From: CAZDDW01 sp964480695
GTDB taxonomy: Bacteria > Patescibacteriota > Patescibacteriia > UBA9934 > CAZDDW01
Assembly (NCBI GenBank): GCA_964480695.1
Contig: CAYZPO010000004.1
Coordinates: 1 to 32,372 of the forward strand
Direction of reading: 5' to 3'
DNA length: 32,372 bases
Every line of letters starts with the position of its first letter. Position 1 is the stretch's first letter. Below the pieces are notes generated by a model. The model worked only from the letters and a program-made list of their open reading frames with translations. It did no database searches and was not told the DNA's origin. The translations under genes were made by a program, and so were the position numbers. Below are positions 1 to 8,301 of the stretch, in pieces.

Positions 1-1818
1 TTCTTCTGCCACTTCTCCTTTTTCCTCACCTTCAGCTTCCTCTTTCTCTTCTTCAGACATTAAATTTTCTTCAGTAATAGAATCCCACCAGTAACCACTC
101 CCCAAACCACGTTCTCTTAATTTAGAAATATATTCTCTAAGCTTTGATAAAAGCTCTTCTTCTCTCAAGCCCATTATCTGAGCTACGTCCTCACGCACCT
201 CTTTACAATATAAAAGTTTTTTCGTAAATGGCAATACTCTTTGCGTATAATATCTAGCAAAATCTGGCCATAAATTTTCTCCCACATTTAAAGTCAACAT
301 CGTTAAAAGAAAGTTTGCCTGTAACTGATAATCATCAGTTTTCCCTGCCAGGGTAGGAGCAAACTCAGTTAACCAATCTTGGCTTTTAAGGTAATCTCTT
401 ACGTGTCCATTTACCGTAGTAGCCTTTCCTGTGAGTGCCTGTGTATAATGTGGGTGATTATATTCCAACAAAGTTATAGGTGGCCGATCGTAAAAATTGG
501 GATCATCATAGGTTGTCTCTAACAATATCTGCAACGATCGAAAACTGCTTCTAGCAACACAAATAGTGGCAAATATGTATATTATCTCAACTATTATGAC
601 TTCGGGGATTGCAATAAGAGCAGTATAACCGGATCTCTTTTTTGTTAAATCAAACAACAAAGTCGCCACTTGAGAATATATATGCACCTGCTTTTCTGTA
701 CCATAAACACATATGGCTGCCCCTAAAATCATAAATTGATAACAACTAGCTTCCATTTTTGATATGGCTTCAGGGATTTTTTTTATATCCCGGCCTGCAT
801 GAATAAATATTTCTTCCCACTCCTCCTTTATTTTATACATCAAATCATGGCATAACTTCTCTAAAGCTATCTCCCCTTTTAGAGAAGGTGGTTTACCAGA
901 TGAATTAATTACAAAATCAGACGTTGCTTGAACTAAATCGTCTTTTTCTTTAATACTGAGATCAATGGTCGGTACTGGAAAAGTCGCATGTTCTAATTCA
1001 GGAGTTTTTGGGATTTCGAGTATTTCGGGTCTGATACTTAATTTCTTTTTAAAAACAGGAAGTCTTAGATCCCCCTCCATTTTGCCGGCAAACGTGGGAG
1101 TTTGAGTGTGGTGCCACTTTTCTTTTGCACGTGAGCCAACCTTATCAACAATTGGACTAAATATTTCCATCGCAGAAAAATCTTCTTGTGGCCTTTTCTT
1201 TTGAAGTTCTTGAAGGACATTATATGTAAAGAGTCCATTTTTATATTCTGGATCTTCGAGCGACAACTCGTCATCCTTACTTGCTGTAAATATAACACTT
1301 CCGTTACCCACCACGGTATTCGTAAAAGATTTCAATGTTTTAAAACTTTTCATGTTTGGAGTCGGATAACTCTTACCATGATCTTGTTTACTAGCAGCAC
1401 CACTAAAACAAGAGTCTATAAAAATAAGATTGGTTTTAGATGCCAAGGATTCAAACACACTTTTAATGTGATCAATAGAAAGACAAGAATTTGCTATGTC
1501 GTGTGTTGCATCATAAGGAACCAGAAAGCTAAGGGCAACATTTTGGTCGTCAGGGTCTGCGACTAGTGCGCCATGCCCAGAATAAAAAAAGATAAAAGCA
1601 TCATCAGGCTTCACTTCTCTCTTTAATTCTTCTCCCAAAGCCGTTTTGATCTCAGAAAAAGTTGCTTCCTGGTTTACTAGCAAACGGGCGTAACCTATAT
1701 CAGCAATGTTATTCTTGAATAACGTAAAAAATTCTGTAGCATCTTTCTCGGCGAATGCCAAATTAGCTCCAGAATTTTTATGTTGTGAAACTCCAATTGC
1801 TATAAGATGATGCTTCAT
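1..1818 (-). CDS. Caspase-like (peptidase C14 / metacaspase) protein, 3' end outside window
   Basis: The frame is open from an ATG at 1818 to the window edge, giving 606 residues without a stop. The N-terminal 255 residues form a caspase-fold protease domain. The catalytic dyad is visible as YSGHG (His82) and IDSCFSG (Cys137), followed by GLFTYNVLQEL near 193 and QTPTFAGKMEGDL near 240, both typical of the small-subunit half of bacterial caspase homologues. Residues 256-590 are a helix-rich region I do not recognise, with one hydrophobic stretch near 400-422. The visible end is a Glu-rich tail starting around residue 587. No signal peptide is seen, so it is probably cytosolic. It lies 34 bases after the wecA-like gene on the same strand and may be the last gene of that operon. 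The leader is T-rich with no Shine-Dalgarno. Family membership is solid; substrate and role (regulated proteolysis, cell death or defence) are unknown. Confidence 0.85.
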   Translation of the reverse strand, partial: MKHHLIAIGVSQHKNSGANLAFAEKDATEFFTLFKNNIADIGYARLLVNQEATFSEIKTALGEELKREVKPDDAFIFFYSGHGALVADPDDQNVALSFLVPYDATHDIANSCLSIDHIKSVFESLASKTNLIFIDSCFSGAASKQDHGKSYPTPNMKSFKTLKSFTNTVVGNGSVIFTASKDDELSLEDPEYKNGLFTYNVLQELQKKRPQEDFSAMEIFSPIVDKVGSRAKEKWHHTQTPTFAGKMEGDLRLPVFKKKLSIRPEILEIPKTPELEHATFPVPTIDLSIKEKDDLVQATSDFVINSSGKPPSLKGEIALEKLCHDLMYKIKEEWEEIFIHAGRDIKKIPEAISKMEASCYQFMILGAAICVYGTEKQVHIYSQVATLLFDLTKKRSGYTALIAIPEVIIVEIIYIFATICVARSSFRSLQILLETTYDDPNFYDRPPITLLEYNHPHYTQALTGKATTVNGHVRDYLKSQDWLTEFAPTLAGKTDDYQLQANFLLTMLTLNVGENLWPDFARYYTQRVLPFTKKLLYCKEVREDVAQIMGLREEELLSKLREYISKLRERGLGSGYWWDSITEENLMSEEEKEEAEGEEKGEVAEE

Positions 1819-1852
1819 AAAAAAAATCTATTTTATTGAAAAACCAAACTAA

Positions 1853-2887
1853 TCACTTCCTATCCCTGTGTGTAAAAGAGTATACCAACCCGGCCATTAA
1901 AGCAGCGAGGGCAGCGAGGGCGATTAATTTTTGGTGGCTTTGGAGGAACAAGGTTGAGACTCCGAACGCAGTGGCGACGAAGCAGTAAAATAATACTATG
2001 CGGCGTTGGGTCCAACCAAGGTCAAATAAACGATGGTGGAGGTGGAGGCGATCTGCTTTGAAGACATTACGGAGTCCGCCGACACGATAGCGCCGGACGA
2101 TAACCCAGAACACGTCGAGAGCCGGGATTCCGATTACGAGCAAAGCAGTTGCAAGCTTACCGCCGGAGATCACAGCGAGAGTTCCTAACATAAAACCGAC
2201 AAGAGTCGATCCCCCTTCCCCAAGAAAAATCTTGGCTGGGTTCCAGTTCCAGATCAAAAATCCAAGTAAGACTCCAAGGATAACAAATGAAAGCAAAGCT
2301 ACATCTGGTTGATAATACGCAGCTGACAAAGACAAAAACATAATCATCAAAGTCCCGATGGCAGACACTCCGGTAGATAAGCCGTCGAGTCCATCAAGTA
2401 ACTTGGTCGTGTACATCACAGACACAAGCCAGACAAATACCAGGATGTCAGAAACCCATGGTGCAAGATACAACACACCGCCGAACGGATTGGTCAGTTT
2501 CTCGATCTCAACTCCAAAACCGATAACAAGTAGAGCCGCGACAACCGGAAACAAAATTGTAATCTTCCCAGACAGGTTATATCGATCATCAAGATAACCG
2601 CCGATCATTAACACACCTCCGCCGAGCAAGAAGCCAATATAATGCTCGGTGTTAATTGCTCCGGACGTTAATACGTCGGATAGGTCCAATAAGACCAATA
2701 GGACCAATACGAACACTACATAAATTGCAAGACCTCCGAGGCGTGGTACAGGAGATGTATGAATGCGTCTGGCTTCATCAGGCATATCTATAATACCCTG
2801 CTTTTTTGCCAAAACAATAACGAACCTCGTGGCTAACCACGAGGCCCCAAGTGCAAGAAAAAACCATCCAAACCATTCAACAGGCAT
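1853..2887 (-). CDS. WecA/TagO-like undecaprenyl-phosphate sugar-1-phosphate transferase
   Basis: This 344-residue polytopic membrane protein belongs to the MraY/WecA family (glycosyltransferase family 4). The family transfers a sugar-1-phosphate from a UDP-sugar to undecaprenyl phosphate, starting surface-glycan synthesis at the inner membrane face. Visible motifs are PRLGG (48-52), GYLDDRYNLSG (97-107) with the paired Asp, KLLDGLDGLS (162-171), FLGEGGS (221-227) and HLHHRLFDLG (282-291). The HLHHR motif points to the WecA/TagO branch rather than MraY. One oddity is that FLGEGGS carries Glu where the family usually has Asp (FLGDxGS). The start codon lies one base after the stop of the MEMO1-AMMECR1 gene, so the two are probably co-transcribed. 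The exact sugar donor cannot be read from sequence. Confidence 0.9.
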   Translation of the reverse strand: MPVEWFGWFFLALGASWLATRFVIVLAKKQGIIDMPDEARRIHTSPVPRLGGLAIYVVFVLVLLVLLDLSDVLTSGAINTEHYIGFLLGGGVLMIGGYLDDRYNLSGKITILFPVVAALLVIGFGVEIEKLTNPFGGVLYLAPWVSDILVFVWLVSVMYTTKLLDGLDGLSTGVSAIGTLMIMFLSLSAAYYQPDVALLSFVILGVLLGFLIWNWNPAKIFLGEGGSTLVGFMLGTLAVISGGKLATALLVIGIPALDVFWVIVRRYRVGGLRNVFKADRLHLHHRLFDLGWTQRRIVLFYCFVATAFGVSTLFLQSHQKLIALAALAALMAGLVYSFTHRDRK

Positions 2888-2888
2888 A

Positions 2889-4532
2889 TTATTCGCTAAA
2901 AGCAGTCACTTGATATCGTTCAAAAGTTGTGTTCGATTCCAACCACGCATCAGCGTTCAGCCCGACCTTAACTGAAAGGGCTTCCATGAATTCCACGGCC
3001 GTGGCCATGTCTTCCCAAACCTGAGGTAAGAACGTGGCTGAGTTTGAGTTAACGGTCAGAATTACTCCATCTGTTCCAGGATTAATTGAATACAAAGAGG
3101 TTGTTTCTGGAGCAGTTAAAACAGAAACCTCAATATCAATCTCGTTCAGCTCTTCTGCTGTTACTGCATCAAAACGAGCATCCTGGGTAGCGGCAGCAAT
3201 GGCATTATCACGCACAGCCAGGTACAACGCTTCCTGCGCCACGGTGTGTCCGATGCAGCCGCGTAATTCTTCTTCGATATTGAGCGTCACAAACGCCCCG
3301 GTCACTGCGGTCAGGAACTCGTCCTCAGGAACTTCTGGTTCGTAAACTGTACCCTCGTTAATATATTGTTCAATCGTAGTCCGCGCTAGGTCAAGCAAAT
3401 AGTTCTCTTGCTGACTGGTAATCCCGCCGCTGGCGGGATCGCTCCCTTCAGTGTCTTCAGACACAACTGAGTACCCCACTGCTGGATAACCGATCACGCG
3501 TGAATCATCACCGGTCACGTCTCCGGTATGCTGGTAAGCCAGTAACGTCCGCGTCCATTCTCGTTCGTTAGCAATCAGATTAGCGATCAGGATTGGTTCG
3601 CGCCCACAAGCATCGATCTCAAGCATGTCTTCCTGTTCGCCTTCGATAATTAGTTCTAAAGTTTCCTCGTCGATCTCTACACACTCTTCAGCTGTTAGAT
3701 AGTGCGATAGATCAGAGCTGATGATCAGAATAGTTTCATCGTCTAAGAGCTCATTGATTCGATCTGCGGCCAGCGCTCGTGTTTCCTCAGTCATCTGACC
3801 TACAGCCAAAGGAATGATCTCGATCTCTGGCCAGAGCTGCTGTAAAAACGGAATCTGCACCTCAATCGAATTCTCAGCTACAAAAGCGTTGTCGTTCTCA
3901 ACAAAGACTTCGCTCTCGGGCAATTCCTGATTAGCATCAGCCAAAGTCACTTCACCCAACGGTGTGCGCCAAGCCTCGTAAGAAGACACAGCTACTCCGT
4001 CAAACAAAACGTTATGGGCTGGACCAAGAATAATGGCACGCTTGTAATCACCATCTGCGATCGCTTTGTAACCAAACCCGGCCACTGGACCAGAATACTG
4101 AATCCCAGCGTGCGGAACAAGTACGGCCTGCGTCTCACCAACCGCTTTCTGTTCAGCACCAACCACATACCCTGCCACCTGCTCTCGCAACAACTTACTT
4201 CCTTCAGGATAAAAACTTCCAGCCAGCGTGGCTGAACGAACCGACCGAGTGTCGGTTTCTTGGTTTGTTGGAGTCATATCCACGATATCAGCCTCAGGTT
4301 CAGGCTGATTCATAAATTCAAAAACTGCTAAAACCACAATGACCAAGATAATCAGGACAATTCCCAGAGTCGCAAAAAGCGATCCTGACTTTCCTGCCTT
4401 CTGAGCGGTCGGTTTAGGCTTAGCAGTAGCTTTCTTAATCGTCTTTTTTGGTGTTTTTTTAGCGGTTTTTTTCGTTTTTCGAGCTGGAGCCTTCTTAGGC
4501 TTAGCCTTGGTCTTTGGCTTTTCCGTGGCCAT
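2889..4532 (-). CDS. Membrane-anchored MEMO1-AMMECR1 fusion (AmmeMemoRadiSam proteins B and A)
   Basis: The 547 residues fall into four parts. Residues 1-50 are a Lys/Ala/Pro-rich tail resembling histone H1. Residues 52-72 are one transmembrane helix. Residues 97-357 are a MEMO1-family domain and 374-545 an AMMECR1 domain. The MEMO1 metal-site residues are present: PHAG (His141), GPAHN (His173), SSDLSHY (Asp274, His277) and IDACG (Cys309). The conserved EHS is changed to ENS at 220-222. The AMMECR1 domain carries its signature LRGCIG (423-428). In other genomes these two families accompany a radical-SAM enzyme, which is not in this window. The positive N-terminus predicts that both domains face outside the cell. 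The linker at 365-371 is encoded by a perfect palindrome. The gene sits between the Clp ATPase and the wecA-like gene and is likely in their operon. Domain identity is clear; the biochemical role is not established. Confidence 0.9.
   Translation of the reverse strand: MATEKPKTKAKPKKAPARKTKKTAKKTPKKTIKKATAKPKPTAQKAGKSGSLFATLGIVLIILVIVVLAVFEFMNQPEPEADIVDMTPTNQETDTRSVRSATLAGSFYPEGSKLLREQVAGYVVGAEQKAVGETQAVLVPHAGIQYSGPVAGFGYKAIADGDYKRAIILGPAHNVLFDGVAVSSYEAWRTPLGEVTLADANQELPESEVFVENDNAFVAENSIEVQIPFLQQLWPEIEIIPLAVGQMTEETRALAADRINELLDDETILIISSDLSHYLTAEECVEIDEETLELIIEGEQEDMLEIDACGREPILIANLIANEREWTRTLLAYQHTGDVTGDDSRVIGYPAVGYSVVSEDTEGSDPASGGITSQQENYLLDLARTTIEQYINEGTVYEPEVPEDEFLTAVTGAFVTLNIEEELRGCIGHTVAQEALYLAVRDNAIAAATQDARFDAVTAEELNEIDIEVSVLTAPETTSLYSINPGTDGVILTVNSNSATFLPQVWEDMATAVEFMEALSVKVGLNADAWLESNTTFERYQVTAFSE
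3421..3439. repeat. In-frame palindrome in the MEMO1/AMMECR1 linker
   Basis: ATCCCGCC and GGCGGGAT are perfect 8-bp arms around the loop GCT. The palindrome encodes residues 365-371, exactly between the two domains of the fusion. Confidence 0.7.
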
Positions 4533-4565
4533 AATTTTGAACTCAAGATTTACGGGAGTACTCTA

Positions 4566-7187
4566 CTACAACTCGGCAGCTTTTTCAATCTTGACTTGAC
4601 CCCCAGCCTCCAAGACAATTGTATCTCGTCGTCCAACCTTTTCTTCTAACATAGCCTTGGCCACCACGTTATCCACGTCTTCCTGAATCACTCGACGCAA
4701 CGGACGTGCTCCAAATTTAGGATCATAACCTTTAACAGCTAGTTCGCGTACAGCTTCGTCACTGGCTCGCAGATGAATCCCTTTAGCTTCCAAACGCTCA
4801 GCTACCTGATTAATCATCAGGTAGGCGATCTGTCCCACATCGTCCTGAGTCAATGGTTTAAACACAGTCACAGCATCAAAACGGTTCAAAAATTCTGGTC
4901 GATAAATACCTTTTAGTTCTACTTCGATCAGATGAGTCTTGATATCATCTAAAGATGTTCCCTTAGGAACCTCTTCCTGAATGTACGGAGTACCAGCATT
5001 AGAAGTAGCGATCAAAATAATATTAGTGAAATCGATTGTCCGTCCAGCGCCGTCAGTTAAGCGACCATCATCCATAACCTGCAAAAACAGATTCAAAATA
5101 TCCGGGTGAGCTTTCTCTAACTCATCCAGCAACAACAAAGAAAAAGGATTCTGACGTACTGCCTCAGTCAATAAACCGCCTTCGCCTTTACGTCCGATCA
5201 TTCGTTCGATACTATTCGGGTTCTGATACTCAGACATATCAAAACGAATCATCATATCTTCATCACCAAAATAAGTTTCAGCCGTGGTCTTGGCTAACTC
5301 GGTTTTACCAACACCGGTTGGACCTAAGAACAGGAAGTTAGCGATCGGTCGATTATCTGAACGGAGTTCAGCTCGCGCCCGGCGCAAAGCTGAAGCCACT
5401 TCTTCCACAGCCTCGTTCTGTCCGATCATGCGCTTATGCATTTGCTCTTCCAGATGTAACAACTTTTCCTTTTCTTCCTGACCAACCTGAGTCACTGGGA
5501 TTTTGGTTTTTTCAGAAATGATTTCAGCCACGTCTTCTTCACTAACCACAGCCCCCTTACCTCGATCTCGAAAAACTGCCAGAGCTGTTTCCTGACAAAT
5601 CTCAATCGCTTTGGCTGGAAGATAACGGTCATGAATATAACGATCAGAAAGTTCTACTGCCTGAGCTACTGCGTCGTAGGAAAAAATAATGTTATTCTTG
5701 TACTCGATTCCTCCGATCTTGGCTTCCAAAGTCTGAATGGCTTCATTAGTCTCGGATTCATCAACTGAAATTTTCTGTAACACCTGACCTAATGATGAAC
5801 GTTCGATCACGCTGGTATACGCATCTGTTGTGGACGTGGCGATCAAAAAAGTGTAACCACGATTCAGGGCATCAATCAAAACCGAGGTCAGATCTACGGT
5901 CATTTCCCCGCCTGACGAAATTCCTGTCATCTCAGCGATATTATCAATCACCAGAACAATATTTTTAGAACGAGCCACTTCATTCAGGGCCATGAGTAAA
6001 CGTTCTTGAGCCTTTTCTGGTGTTAGTCCGGACACCAAATGTGGAATCGAAATTCGCACCAATCGCTTGTCTTGTAAAATCTTTGGCACCCGTTCTTCTA
6101 CCATTCGCTCCGCAATCCCATTAACTATCGCGTCCTTACCTACCCCTGGCTGACCAACTAAAACCACACTCTGATTTCCACCTTCAATCACCCGGAAAAT
6201 AGATTCCATTTCCTGTTCGCGTCCAATCAACATTGGTAACCGTCCGTACACCGCCTCCACAGTCAAATCCTCAGACACCTGATCCAACAGCGGAGTAGCT
6301 ACTGAAGTCATGGCTCGGTTCATGGCTCCGGTTGGTTTGCGCATAGCTGCTTTTTTATACTCCCGATGTCGACGAACTAATTTCTCACTAATACGAATCC
6401 AGGCTACAACGTTTTGCATTTCTTCCTGATCAACATCTAGATCATAAAATAGTTCCTGAATATATTCGTCACGATTATAACTTTCCATGAACAACTCAAT
6501 TGCACTTACATTCTGTCGATTATGAGTATAAGCGTTTAGATAACTGGCCAACAATGTCTCTTCACTGGTCCGACTCAGTTTCCCTTTCCCTTTGGCTAAA
6601 AAATTTAGTCTCTTGTTCAAAGGTTCTTTAACCTGGTCAAAAGTTATTCCCAAACGAACAAAAATCAAAGACACCTGTTTAGTGGACAGGCTGCCAACAA
6701 ATAAGTGAATTGGTTCGATTTCATGTTGGAAACGATGCGCTAGCTCGTATGCTTCTTCTACCGCTTTCATTGCTGGAACATTAAAAACTCGAGCAACTTC
6801 ATTTTTATGTTTGCCTTTCAGATCAGCATCCGTGACTTCCACGATTTCAGGAACTGCTGCCTCATAAACCATTTTAGCCACTGTTGCCTTTTGTCGAGCA
6901 GCTTCAGACAAACGAAAATATACAAAAAGCCAAACTATGATCATGACCCAGAAAACAACTAAGACTGGATTTGGCTCGAACCAAAAATTAAAACTTAATA
7001 AATTCTGAACATCATTCTCAACGTAAACACCGTAAGCTGTCAGAAGCAAAAGCAGGACCCCAATGACCACTGAAACTAAATTAATCGCAATTGTTGTAAA
7101 ATTGCGAACGCGCTTCAACACCAGCGACGCTTTGTCCACGCGCTCACCCCAGTGATAAAATTTGTCTTCTAACCAAAAACCGATCAT
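4566..7187 (-). CDS. Membrane-anchored Clp-type AAA+ ATPase (ClpC/ClpB-like)
   Basis: The 873 residues begin with two transmembrane helices (about 31-55 and 74-92). A Clp-N-like helical region follows at about 135-265, then two AAA+ modules. Module 1 has Walker A GQPGVGKD (345-352) and a Walker B reading VLVIDN (411-416), where Asn416 replaces the usual catalytic Glu. Module 2 has Walker A GPTGVGKT (622-629), an intact Walker B LLLLDE (684-689), sensor 1 ATSNAG (727-732), the arginine-finger segment RPEFLNR (763-769) and sensor 2 GARPLRR (826-832). Module 2 should hydrolyse ATP; module 1 may bind without efficient hydrolysis. There is no long ClpB coiled-coil domain, and I see no IGF/LGF-type ClpP-docking tripeptide after sensor 1. 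The start overlaps the stop of the preceding small membrane-protein gene (ATGA), indicating coupled translation. The likely role is unfolding membrane or envelope proteins, with or without a protease. Confidence 0.9.
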   Translation of the reverse strand: MIGFWLEDKFYHWGERVDKASLVLKRVRNFTTIAINLVSVVIGVLLLLLTAYGVYVENDVQNLLSFNFWFEPNPVLVVFWVMIIVWLFVYFRLSEAARQKATVAKMVYEAAVPEIVEVTDADLKGKHKNEVARVFNVPAMKAVEEAYELAHRFQHEIEPIHLFVGSLSTKQVSLIFVRLGITFDQVKEPLNKRLNFLAKGKGKLSRTSEETLLASYLNAYTHNRQNVSAIELFMESYNRDEYIQELFYDLDVDQEEMQNVVAWIRISEKLVRRHREYKKAAMRKPTGAMNRAMTSVATPLLDQVSEDLTVEAVYGRLPMLIGREQEMESIFRVIEGGNQSVVLVGQPGVGKDAIVNGIAERMVEERVPKILQDKRLVRISIPHLVSGLTPEKAQERLLMALNEVARSKNIVLVIDNIAEMTGISSGGEMTVDLTSVLIDALNRGYTFLIATSTTDAYTSVIERSSLGQVLQKISVDESETNEAIQTLEAKIGGIEYKNNIIFSYDAVAQAVELSDRYIHDRYLPAKAIEICQETALAVFRDRGKGAVVSEEDVAEIISEKTKIPVTQVGQEEKEKLLHLEEQMHKRMIGQNEAVEEVASALRRARAELRSDNRPIANFLFLGPTGVGKTELAKTTAETYFGDEDMMIRFDMSEYQNPNSIERMIGRKGEGGLLTEAVRQNPFSLLLLDELEKAHPDILNLFLQVMDDGRLTDGAGRTIDFTNIILIATSNAGTPYIQEEVPKGTSLDDIKTHLIEVELKGIYRPEFLNRFDAVTVFKPLTQDDVGQIAYLMINQVAERLEAKGIHLRASDEAVRELAVKGYDPKFGARPLRRVIQEDVDNVVAKAMLEEKVGRRDTIVLEAGGQVKIEKAAEL

Positions 7188-7576
7188 AGAAGATAAAACT
7201 GATTCTGATCAAAAATCAAATTATAAATAATAAATAAAATCGCTCCTGGCAGAACAACAAGATACAAAACCATAACAACTAACATTAATAGCGACCACAA
7301 GATGAACAAGAGTCCTTTGCCTAGGATGACCACTCCGCGCATGAAAAAACTGATTATTCGACCACCAAATGAAGTATCACCGTACATTGGGACAAACAAG
7401 TTCTTCAGCCATACCCCAAGTCCAAGTCCTTGCCAACGGTTGCGAATAGAACCAAAACAAAACGCGGCGGTCTGTTTAAGGCCGCGCGTATACCACCAGA
7501 GCGGAAACTTAACCACCCCGCCGATCAGATCGACAAAAAAGTACTTTATCCCGATTACCGCGATATTCTGTGACAT
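7184..7576 (-). CDS. Small polytopic membrane protein, first gene of the Clp operon
   Basis: This is a 130-residue protein of unknown family. A hydrophobic N-terminal part contains KFPLWWYTRGL. It is followed by a loop rich in Gly, Trp and Phe, then strongly hydrophobic stretches at about 78-100 and 102-122, suggesting two or three membrane spans. Its stop overlaps the Clp ATPase start by four bases, so the products are probably made together and may form a complex; that partnership is inferred from coupling alone. The start is supported by an extended -10 element only eight bases upstream. Confidence 0.75.
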   Translation of the reverse strand: MSQNIAVIGIKYFFVDLIGGVVKFPLWWYTRGLKQTAAFCFGSIRNRWQGLGLGVWLKNLFVPMYGDTSFGGRIISFFMRGVVILGKGLLFILWSLLMLVVMVLYLVVLPGAILFIIYNLIFDQNQFYLL

Positions 7577-7584
7577 GTACGCTT

Positions 7585-7593
7585 ATTATAGCA
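7585..7593 (-). promoter_or_regulatory. Extended -10 promoter for the 7576 operon
   Basis: On the minus strand TGCTATAAT (7593-7585) is a consensus extended -10 element with no good -35. It lies eight bases before the ATG at 7576, so transcription would begin at or within about two bases of the start codon, implying a leaderless message. Confidence 0.6.
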
Positions 7594-7634
7594 AAAATGC
7601 CTCAAGGCGACTAGTTGATAATTTAGCTAAAGGA

Positions 7635-7663
7635 TTGACTTTCCACTATTCTTTTGCTATGAT
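7635..7663 (+). promoter_or_regulatory. Sigma-70-type promoter of the lipoprotein gene
   Basis: TTGACT (7635-7640), a 17-base spacer and TATGAT (7658-7663) form a strong housekeeping-type promoter. Transcription should start near 7670, about 34 bases before the ATG at 7704. Confidence 0.75.
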
Positions 7664-7703
7664 CAGTGGCCCTGTATCTTGCAGGAAACAAGTGGAGATA
7701 TCG

Positions 7704-8225
7704 ATGTACAAAGTCACGATGATTATTCTTGCTGCAGTCTGGATGTTGGGTTGTGGCAAAATCGAAGGACCGTTCATCGAAGATTACGTACCAGAACCAG
7801 TGATCTTTGAAGAACCCACCCCAGAGCCGACAACTCCGGAGCCATCAACACCAGCCCCGGTCGTGTGCGATCCGTGTGCTCCGCCTTACCAGGATGTGCG
7901 CGGACCAGTCCGTAAGTTCCATGTAGCCCTTGTATACAATCAGGAAGCACCAGAGGTAGTCCTTGACGGAGTTTCCGTCGGACAACAAGCTGAGGTTGTC
8001 TTCTCTGACAAGGAAGGAGAAACGTCTGGTCGGGTTGCTGTGGTCTCCAGTAAAGACCATTTCCAACTTGGTAAAGTGTTTCCTACACTTAAAAGGGGGC
8101 TGGGCACTGGATGGAACTGGTCTGCCGACTATGATCGGGGTGATGAAAAACAGTACGATCTGATCGTACTCATCCCATCAGTCGACAATCAGAGATTCTG
8201 TTTCGACACCTTGGCCACCTTCTAG
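7704..8225 (+). CDS. Small Pro/Thr-rich secreted lipoprotein, unknown function
   Basis: The 173-residue product starts with a lipoprotein signal peptide (MYKVTMIILAAVWMLGC) whose cleavage site is before Cys18. A linker rich in Pro, Glu and Thr (about 28-52) and a CDPCAPP segment (54-60) follow, then a globular domain of about 110 residues I do not recognise. The frame stays open upstream to 7302, overlapping the opposite-strand gene, but ATG 7704 is preferred: it is preceded by GGAG (7693-7696) at normal spacing, follows a strong promoter, and begins the signal peptide. A hairpin terminator follows at 8249. It is one of only two plus-strand transcription units in the window and one of few with a clear Shine-Dalgarno. 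The lipobox MLGC is slightly atypical, so lipidation is probable rather than certain. Confidence 0.75.
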   Translation: MYKVTMIILAAVWMLGCGKIEGPFIEDYVPEPVIFEEPTPEPTTPEPSTPAPVVCDPCAPPYQDVRGPVRKFHVALVYNQEAPEVVLDGVSVGQQAEVVFSDKEGETSGRVAVVSSKDHFQLGKVFPTLKRGLGTGWNWSADYDRGDEKQYDLIVLIPSVDNQRFCFDTLATF

Positions 8226-8248
8226 TGGCCACTCTTCCCCAAACGCGT

Positions 8249-8288
8249 CGCCGCCCAAGTCCTCTGGACCGGGCGGCGTTATCGTTTA
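8249..8288 (+). terminator. Hairpin terminator after the lipoprotein gene
   Basis: CGCCGCCC (8249-8256) pairs with GGGCGGCG (8271-8278). A small GTCC/GGAC stem sits in the loop, and TTATCGTTT follows. It lies between convergent genes and may act in both directions. The stem matches the one at 19253. Confidence 0.7.
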
Positions 8289-8301
8289 AACAAACTTTTA
8301 T

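Noticed and set aside
1065..1566. Short frames on both strands inside the caspase gene
   Set aside because: They overlap the conserved protease domain, which is coding in the long minus-strand frame.
7302..7703. Upstream extension of the lipoprotein frame
   Set aside because: It overlaps the opposite-strand membrane-protein gene and the promoter, and would bury the signal peptide.
7665..8232. End-to-end pairing in the lipoprotein transcript like that at 18861
   Set aside because: AGTGGCC and GGCCACT could pair, but the first lies partly before the predicted transcript start and the match is only seven bases.
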